A DNA stretch of 64,000 nt, taken from Fimbriimonas sp. (GTDB lineage: Bacteria > Armatimonadota > Fimbriimonadia > Fimbriimonadales > Fimbriimonadaceae). The position numbers were made by a program, and so were the translations under genes. This document shows, in pieces, positions 59,257-64,000 of this stretch. The notes below the pieces were generated by a model. The model made no database searches and was not told where the DNA came from. It saw nothing but the letters and a program-made list of their open reading frames with translations. Each line of letters begins with the position of its first letter. Position 1 is the first letter of the stretch. Location of the stretch: assembly GCA_029866005.1 (NCBI GenBank), contig JARXAE010000016.1, forward strand, positions 40,382-104,381. Direction: 5' to 3'.

Positions 59257-59781
59257 ATGTCAGGAGTAGAATTCGACGCAATGATCACTCAAATGCTGCT
59301 GGACTCGTGGGATCGTCAGTGCCAGATTGTTGACGCAGTTGCCTCTCTGGTTACCGAAGAGAACCGCCACTTCAAACCCTCAGATGATGGCTGGTCGATT
59401 GATCGGCACTTGGCCCACTGTCACAATGTACGGACATTTTGGACGACCCAAGTCGCTCCGAAGAGTGCGGAGCTTGAGCGATTCGGCGTCGATGATGCCG
59501 GTGAGATCACCGCGACAATTGAAACTGTCCGATCGGCTCTCAGCCAAAGTGCCGCGCTCGTTCGGGAAGTCGTGGCAGATGGACTCGCTACGGGCGAGCC
59601 ACTTGTTGGAGAGAACGTTACTTACGACAATCCAGTTCTGCTGCTGCAACATATGATCTGGCACGAAGGTTGGCATATCGGCCTTATCTTCCTCGCCCTT
59701 CGGCTCAACGGACAGGAGCCGCCCGAGGAGTGGGAGGAGCCGAACGTCTGGGGAAAGTGGCGGACAGAAAACTGGGAGTAG
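59257..59781 (+). CDS. DinB/DUF664 family protein
   Basis: Four-helix metal-binding protein. The first helix region (MLLDSWDRQCQIVDAVASLVTEENRHFKPSDDGWSIDRHLAHCHNVRTFW) carries the first conserved His, and QHMIWHEGWHIGLIFLALRLNG carries the two others of the DinB triad. Such proteins are putative metal-dependent thiol transferases or DNA-damage-related proteins with few known roles. ATG 59257 is my choice (174 residues); ATG 59281 is an alternative. The frame upstream to 59068 is open but lies antisense to the DUF1905 gene. Confidence 0.82.
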   Translation: MSGVEFDAMITQMLLDSWDRQCQIVDAVASLVTEENRHFKPSDDGWSIDRHLAHCHNVRTFWTTQVAPKSAELERFGVDDAGEITATIETVRSALSQSAALVREVVADGLATGEPLVGENVTYDNPVLLLQHMIWHEGWHIGLIFLALRLNGQEPPEEWEEPNVWGKWRTENWE

Positions 59782-59790
59782 AATGAGCCG

Positions 59791-60795
59791 ATGAAAGCCA
59801 TTCTTGCCGGCATAACGACTCTCGGTCTCCTTGCGATGCCAGTTCGAAACGAGTCGCCGGCGGTTTCAGCAGCGAATGCGTTTCTAGCGACATTGACTCC
59901 CACGCAGCGGACCGCAGTTCAGGTCCCCTTCTCGTCCGAGCAGAGGTTGCAGTGGGCTTATGTTCCGCTGCAACGGAAGGGTCTTTCGTGGGCGGAAATG
60001 AATAAGGAGCAAAGGGATGCTGCCGAACGACTCTTGTCTTCAGTTTTGAGCAAAGAGGGCTCAACCAAGGTTGAAGGTATCCGGCAACTGGAGCTCGTCC
60101 TTAGGCAATTGGAAAACAACAATATGGGGCGGGATCCCGAGAAGTATTGGTTTGCGATCTACGGAGAGCCGTCTGCTTCCTCGAAATGGGGCTGGCGATA
60201 CGAAGGCCACCACACCTCGCTCACGTTTGCATTCGATCATGGGGCAACAATCTCGAGCACACCGCAGTTCTTAGGCTCTAACCCTGGCGATGTTCGATCC
60301 GGCGCAAAGGCTGGAACTCGAATGCTGGGTAAAGAGCAAGACCTTGGTTACGAGCTTCTGAACTCGCTCTCAGTTCATCAACGCGAGCACGCCATTATTG
60401 CCTCCGAGGCTCCGGCAGATGTTCTCACAATGAACTCGATTCGCGCAAAGATCGATCACAAAGGTGGAGCGATGGCAAGCGAATTCACTGCTCAACAGCG
60501 TAAGTTGCTGAAGCAACTACTGATCACCCACTCTGAAATCCAGGTTCCCAAAGAGAGGGATCGTCGAGTCGATAAGGCCATGAAGGACAAAGGGCTACGA
60601 TTCGTTTGGATGGGTTCAACTAAGCGGGGAGAGAAGCACTACTACCGCATCCAGGGTGATAGCTTCGTGGTCGAGTATGACAATACCCAGAACGATGCGA
60701 ACCACATCCATGCCGTCTGGCGTGACTTCACCGAAGACTTTGGTGGCGATTCGCTAACCGAACATCTCGAGCATGGCCACTCACATTCTCGATAA
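59791..60795 (+). CDS. DUF3500 domain protein, secreted
   Basis: Signal peptide at about 1-17. Family blocks: AFLATLTPTQRTAVQVPFSSEQRLQWAYVPLQRKGLSWAEMNKEQRDAAERLL, YWFAIYGEPSASSKWGWRYEGHHTSLTFAF, and near the end GLRFVWMGSTKRGEKHYYRIQGDSFVVEYDNTQNDANHIHAVWRDFTEDFGGD. The many conserved His and Trp residues suggest an enzyme, but no function is established. Ten bases after DinB, and overlapping the next gene by 23 bases. Confidence 0.85.
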   Translation: MKAILAGITTLGLLAMPVRNESPAVSAANAFLATLTPTQRTAVQVPFSSEQRLQWAYVPLQRKGLSWAEMNKEQRDAAERLLSSVLSKEGSTKVEGIRQLELVLRQLENNNMGRDPEKYWFAIYGEPSASSKWGWRYEGHHTSLTFAFDHGATISSTPQFLGSNPGDVRSGAKAGTRMLGKEQDLGYELLNSLSVHQREHAIIASEAPADVLTMNSIRAKIDHKGGAMASEFTAQQRKLLKQLLITHSEIQVPKERDRRVDKAMKDKGLRFVWMGSTKRGEKHYYRIQGDSFVVEYDNTQNDANHIHAVWRDFTEDFGGDSLTEHLEHGHSHSR

Positions 60796-61450
60796 TCCGA
60801 TGTACAACGCGCTCCTCACGGAGCATGCGCCGGTGGCAATCGGAGGGGGACGAGCGAGGCGGTTTCCAGCCCAGATTGCACCGTTCGGGGGACTCGAACT
60901 CAGTGGGGAAGCTGACCTCTTATCGCTGTTTCAAGTCGGTGAACGGGCGGTTTTCGTCGGATCTTTTCCGTTGGATCAGGCGGGTTGGAAGGTAGCCAAA
61001 GAATTCGAAGTGATTCAGATGACCCTGGAAGATGCTCGTTCGGTTTCCGAATTATCGGATATTCAACTCTTAACCGAAAGTGATGTTCCCGCGATGCTCA
61101 AACTCACATCGCTCGTCTACCCGAGCTACTTCCGTCGGGAAACGGCCAAGCTAGGCGAATACTGCGGAATCTACGCTGGAGATGAACTGATCGCGATGTC
61201 TGGCATTCGAATGAAGCTACCTGGTTACGAAGAGGTCAGCGCAATCTGCACCCATCTCGACCATCGGGGGCGGGGACTTGGTTCAATGGTGACCAAGTTC
61301 ATGACCCAGCGCATCATCCAGAGAGGGAATACGCCGTTCCTGCACACCGAATCCGATAACCCGGCCCAAGCGATGTACCAAAAGCTAGGCTTCAAACCCC
61401 GTGCGCATTTACCTGTCAAGGTAATGGAACGAACTACTCTTCCAAACTAG
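60773..61450 (+). CDS. GNAT family N-acetyltransferase (FR47-like)
   Basis: The N-terminal half (about 1-100) is a divergent GNAT-like module. The C-terminal GNAT core is LTESDVPAMLKLTSLVYPSYF, GIYAGDELIAMSGIRMKLPGYEEVSAICTHLDHRGRGLGSMVTKFM (motif A with the RGRGLG acetyl-CoA loop) and LHTESDNPAQAMYQKLGFKPR (motif B). This two-part layout is common in FR47-like enzymes. The start overlaps the DUF3500 gene by 23 bases, the end overlaps the convergent SPFH gene by 17. Confidence 0.88.
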   Translation: MATHILDNPMYNALLTEHAPVAIGGGRARRFPAQIAPFGGLELSGEADLLSLFQVGERAVFVGSFPLDQAGWKVAKEFEVIQMTLEDARSVSELSDIQLLTESDVPAMLKLTSLVYPSYFRRETAKLGEYCGIYAGDELIAMSGIRMKLPGYEEVSAICTHLDHRGRGLGSMVTKFMTQRIIQRGNTPFLHTESDNPAQAMYQKLGFKPRAHLPVKVMERTTLPN

Positions 61451-62141
61451 CGACTTCCGCGGGACCCGAAGAGTCCACCATAAACGTCACCCGGGGCTTC
61501 TGTCCGGTTGAAAGAATGCGTAGTTCGAGCAACTTAGGATTCTCTCGAACCAGCCGAGCCGTGTTCAAGAGACTTCGCATCGTTGCCGCTTCATGTCTGG
61601 CTCGGGCAAGGGCAACTTGCCCTTCCATCTCGACTTTGAGTAAGTCGGCCATCGCCGCTTTCAGCCCACCAGTGGGAGTCATGTCGATCAAGTAGGTCTC
61701 AATCAGCTCATAACCGACGCACGCTAATTTCTCGCGAATCCCTTCCGCAATATCGGTATGAAGCGATTGGCGCTTCTCGTAGGCATCTGCAAAGTTCTTT
61801 GCGGTCACCCACTCGCGTATGCCGAGTTGAGTGGGAACATGGGCGACGTTAAGCTGATTCAAGCTACCGTACATGAGGCTCAGAATCCCCTGTTTGTAGG
61901 CAAGTATCGGGTCGATCAGCTGGCAGACAACTCCAACGGTGATCCGAAAGTTTCCACCATCCGAAGAGCTGACATCCTGGCCGCCAACAATCTCGTACTT
62001 CGGCTGAATCGAAACCTGATGGACCTCGTGCCCTTGTCCCCAGAACGTGTACGCCCCTGGTGATAAGAGCCCTTCAAGCTTGCCCTTGTTGAAGTGCAGC
62101 CCCCGATTCCCTTCGTAAACAATGTGCTTGGAGAACAACAT
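61434..62141 (-). CDS. SPFH/band 7 domain protein (slipin-like)
   Basis: ATG 62141, preceded by AAAAGGAG at seven bases, gives 235 residues. Features: VYEGNRGLHFNKGKLEGLLSPGAYTFWG, DVSSSDGGNFRITVGVVCQLIDPILAYKQG (the SPFH beta-core), a central helical segment LHTDIAEGIREKLACVGYELIETYLIDMTPT, and a final Glu/Ala/Arg-rich helix VEMEGQVALARARHEAATM as in slipins and stomatins. No N-terminal TM helix is present, unlike most family members, so membrane attachment would be peripheral. No NfeD partner is adjacent. Confidence 0.85.
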   Translation of the reverse strand: MLFSKHIVYEGNRGLHFNKGKLEGLLSPGAYTFWGQGHEVHQVSIQPKYEIVGGQDVSSSDGGNFRITVGVVCQLIDPILAYKQGILSLMYGSLNQLNVAHVPTQLGIREWVTAKNFADAYEKRQSLHTDIAEGIREKLACVGYELIETYLIDMTPTGGLKAAMADLLKVEMEGQVALARARHEAATMRSLLNTARLVRENPKLLELRILSTGQKPRVTFMVDSSGPAEVASLEE

Positions 62142-62353
62142 GCTTAAACTCCTTTTCGGGAGCGGAGGCGGAGCGGCGAGGTGGGGGTTTTGCACCCGCG
62201 TAACCTTTCCGGCCCTTCCCTTGTCAGGTGCCTCCTTCCCTTCTAGTGTTCGTGTAACAGACGAATGGTCCACGGCAAGCCATGCTGTGTGAGAGTTTCC
62301 GCCTACGCTTCCGTCCCCAGCTTAATCCGCTTGAAATGTCCAGAGGGATTGTA

Positions 62354-63700
62354 TCACTTCTCTGCCATCACTTCGCGAATCCATTTGAGCATCATGTTGC
62401 TGAAGTTCATACTGAACTTCCCTTTCGTCCAGTTGGTAATCGAGGCTTTCTCGGTTGGCCAGTCGTGGAACAAGTGATCTGAATCAGGGCAGAGCTCAAA
62501 CTTGCCCCAGCCAGGGTGCACGGCATTGACCGAGTCTGCGATCACTTTATGATCGATATCGTAGGTGACGTAGTCACTGAATCCTCTTACTGCGAGGACT
62601 CTGCAGTTTGCTTTCACCCAGTAACTTGGGAAGTTAACATCATTGAGCTGACGCCAGAACTCAAGAGTCTTCTGGTTGAACAGGCCACCGGGAAAATAGG
62701 CGTCTACATAAGGCGCCAGCTTTGGTTGCGACTTTTTGACTTGAGCCGCGCTCTTACGCTCGAGAATGACCTGAGAAAAGATCCGCGCTGCGATCCTCAT
62801 CTCATCGTCCGCGGCCGGTAAGGTTTGTCCCGCCAACACACCTTGATAGCGAATGATATCAAGAAGATACTCAAACCAAGTGCGCGCAGCCGTTCCGTAG
62901 GTGGCGATTCCTTTGACTTGGCTCTCCGCCGCGATCATTGGGCCAAAGGCTCCGCCCATTGAGTGACCGAAGATGAAGATATTGTCCTTGTCAACTCCTC
63001 CGTGCTCCTTCAGCTGCTTGAGGGTTTGGCGATAGATATCGAGTTCGGTGATGTAGTCCAGGTCGGCAAACGGCCCACCTTCGCTATCTCCAACACCCGG
63101 CTTCTCCACGCGAATGGTCACAAATCCTTCAGAAGCAAACTGGTGCAACAACGGTCCATCGATCGTCTTGACATCTCCGGTCGACGTCGACAGAGTGAAG
63201 TCGTAGGAGTTTGGTGAGAAACCCTGGATGAAGAAGAAACCAGGGCGCTTTCCGCCTGGCTTTCTGGGGGTGGTGATAATCGTTCGCATCCGCTTTCCGT
63301 TACTCACGATGTGCGAATAGCTCACCTCGTACATCTCAGTACCCGGATCCTTCGGCTTTTCAACCATGTCTGCCTTAAGGGTGATCGTCTGGTTGCCGCG
63401 CCGAACATCGAACGAAACCGATTGGTTGGACGGAAGGTTTCTGGCCAGTTCTCCCAAAGTCTTGGCTGAAACTGGTTTGCCGTTCATCTTTGCAACAACA
63501 TCTCCCTTCTGAAGCTGTGCATTCGCAGCGGTGAAACCTGGTACAACGTCCGCGACGACAACCCCCGTACCCTCCGGCAGTTTTAGACTCGCAGCTTGCT
63601 CCCTGGTCAAAGGAGTACTGGCAAGTCCGAGCGCACCCCGGCGCGGAAGCGGTTGCGACTGCAAGACGGCGGCAAAGGCGAGAGTGGTGACGGCAATCAT
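62354..63700 (-). CDS. Exported alpha/beta hydrolase with N-terminal PDZ domain
   Basis: Signal peptide at about 1-16. PDZ domain at about 20-112: GALGLASTPLT, GVVVADVVPGFTAANAQLQKGDVVAKMNGKPVSAKTLGELARNLP. Then an alpha/beta hydrolase fold at about 120-445: FFFIQGFSPNSYDF, nucleophile Ser in FIFGHSMGGAFGPMIAAE (GHSMGG), an Asp in VRGFSDYVT, and His in CPDSDHLFHDWPTEK. It resembles serine esterases and peptidases of the S9-like class. The PDZ fusion suggests substrate or partner recruitment in the periplasm. Divergent from the PadR-like regulator. Confidence 0.87.
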   Translation of the reverse strand: MIAVTTLAFAAVLQSQPLPRRGALGLASTPLTREQAASLKLPEGTGVVVADVVPGFTAANAQLQKGDVVAKMNGKPVSAKTLGELARNLPSNQSVSFDVRRGNQTITLKADMVEKPKDPGTEMYEVSYSHIVSNGKRMRTIITTPRKPGGKRPGFFFIQGFSPNSYDFTLSTSTGDVKTIDGPLLHQFASEGFVTIRVEKPGVGDSEGGPFADLDYITELDIYRQTLKQLKEHGGVDKDNIFIFGHSMGGAFGPMIAAESQVKGIATYGTAARTWFEYLLDIIRYQGVLAGQTLPAADDEMRIAARIFSQVILERKSAAQVKKSQPKLAPYVDAYFPGGLFNQKTLEFWRQLNDVNFPSYWVKANCRVLAVRGFSDYVTYDIDHKVIADSVNAVHPGWGKFELCPDSDHLFHDWPTEKASITNWTKGKFSMNFSNMMLKWIREVMAEK

Positions 63701-63718
63701 AAGAAATCCTGTTACAAT

Positions 63719-63729
63719 CTGTAATACAG
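63719..63729. promoter_or_regulatory. Inverted repeat in the hydrolase/PadR divergent promoter
   Basis: CTGTA-A-TACAG is a perfect 5-1-5 inverted repeat, followed by GTATAC, in the 99-base gap between the divergent starts. PadR-type regulators often bind GTATAC-like dyads near their own gene, so this is a candidate operator. Confidence 0.35.
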
Positions 63730-63799
63730 TATACGACTTTACAATAGTTTCCGAAGGGAGTTTCTTGGGTTAACTATTTGCGTACGCAACGTTGGATAA

Positions 63800-64000
63800 A
63801 TGAGAAAGGCCCGCAAACTCTCGACGATTGAGCTGATGCTCTTAGGTTTAGCCAATGAAAACGGCCCTTGCTCAACATACATGTTGATGAAGCTGATGTC
63901 CCTCTCGGGCTCGACATTCTATAAATCTCGGGCGGGAACCGCTTACTCGGTCACCAAGCGGCTAGTCTCCGCCGGATACTTTGAACAGGTTCCTCAGGAG
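63800..64000 (+). CDS. PadR-family transcriptional regulator, partial (3' end outside window)
   Basis: The 67 codons visible start MRKARKLSTIELMLLGLANE and continue through CSTYMLMKLMSL, FYKSRAGTAYSVTKRLVSAG and YFEQVPQE. This is the winged-helix region of PadR proteins (helix 1 with LxxxxxLLGLL, then YxxxxxLxxxG.YP.L..L...G.i). It runs off the right edge. Divergent from the PDZ-hydrolase gene, which it may control. Confidence 0.75.
   Translation, partial: MRKARKLSTIELMLLGLANENGPCSTYMLMKLMSLSGSTFYKSRAGTAYSVTKRLVSAGYFEQVPQE

Noticed and set aside
62142..62273. 44-codon N-terminal extension of the SPFH protein
   Set aside because: A strong AAAAGGAG site sits just before ATG 62141, and the extension has no hydrophobic or SPFH-like character.

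Overview
This window is one 64 kb stretch of a gene-dense, diderm bacterial chromosome. There is no rRNA, phage, IS element or CRISPR. The outer envelope is indicated by TolC, RND efflux and KdsA (Kdo for LPS). SepF and a PEP-CTERM protein are also present. The pseudopilin at 46.6 kb, with its [19 protein letters not shown] head, [12 protein letters not shown] stretch and H-X9-DG tail, is of the kind I associate with Armatimonadota (Fimbriimonas-like). That phylum assignment is inference from gene content, not a computed placement.

Layout. 0-6.8 kb (minus): an AbrB-type regulator heads a translationally coupled tripartite efflux operon (TolC, adaptor, RND pump), followed by a fasciclin protein cut by the window edge. 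6.9-7.6 kb: rplU-rpmA. 7.6-14 kb (minus): the flagellar switch and export-gate operon fliL-fliM-fliY-fliO-fliP-fliQ-(small ORF)-fliR-flhB. 14-24 kb: housekeeping genes (pheS, MFS transporter, yggS-sepF, VanW, ilvE, McsA-like zinc protein, lipoprotein, DsbD-alpha-like protein, kdsA). 24-28 kb: two GspF/PilC paralogues and a DnaJ-TPR membrane protein. 28-35 kb: a secreted Gly-rich protein, glycosyltransferases, an isocitrate dehydrogenase-like enzyme, a cysteine desulfurase and a dicarboxylate symporter. 35.3-38.3 kb: a G-skewed non-coding stretch and two tandemly duplicated exported WD40 proteins. 38-54.8 kb: mixed metabolism and cell surface (YgfZ, HAD, PAP2, PEP-CTERM protease, Dus, glycosyltransferases, proline dehydrogenase, pseudopilins, IMPDH, GalE, penicillin-acylase-like enzyme, tRNA-Glu, PyrC). 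55-57.9 kb (minus): a rhodopsin - lycopene cyclase - Blh operon. 58-64 kb: small-molecule and hypothetical genes, including a DUF1905 gene broken by one in-frame stop, and a PadR-type regulator running off the window.

The most distinctive system is the light-harvesting cassette. The opsin has the D-T-E proton-pump triad, a retinal lysine and a Leu at the spectral tuning site. It is encoded directly upstream of a lycopene beta-cyclase, which makes beta-carotene, and a Brp/Blh dioxygenase, which cleaves it to retinal. Lycopene itself must come from genes outside the window. Other items worth a second look are the duplicated exported beta-propellers with near-identical blades, a 52-residue ORF wedged between fliQ and fliR, extra membrane segments in the RND pump, a Dus protein whose NMGCP motif reads NMGCW, and five convergent gene pairs whose 3' ends overlap.
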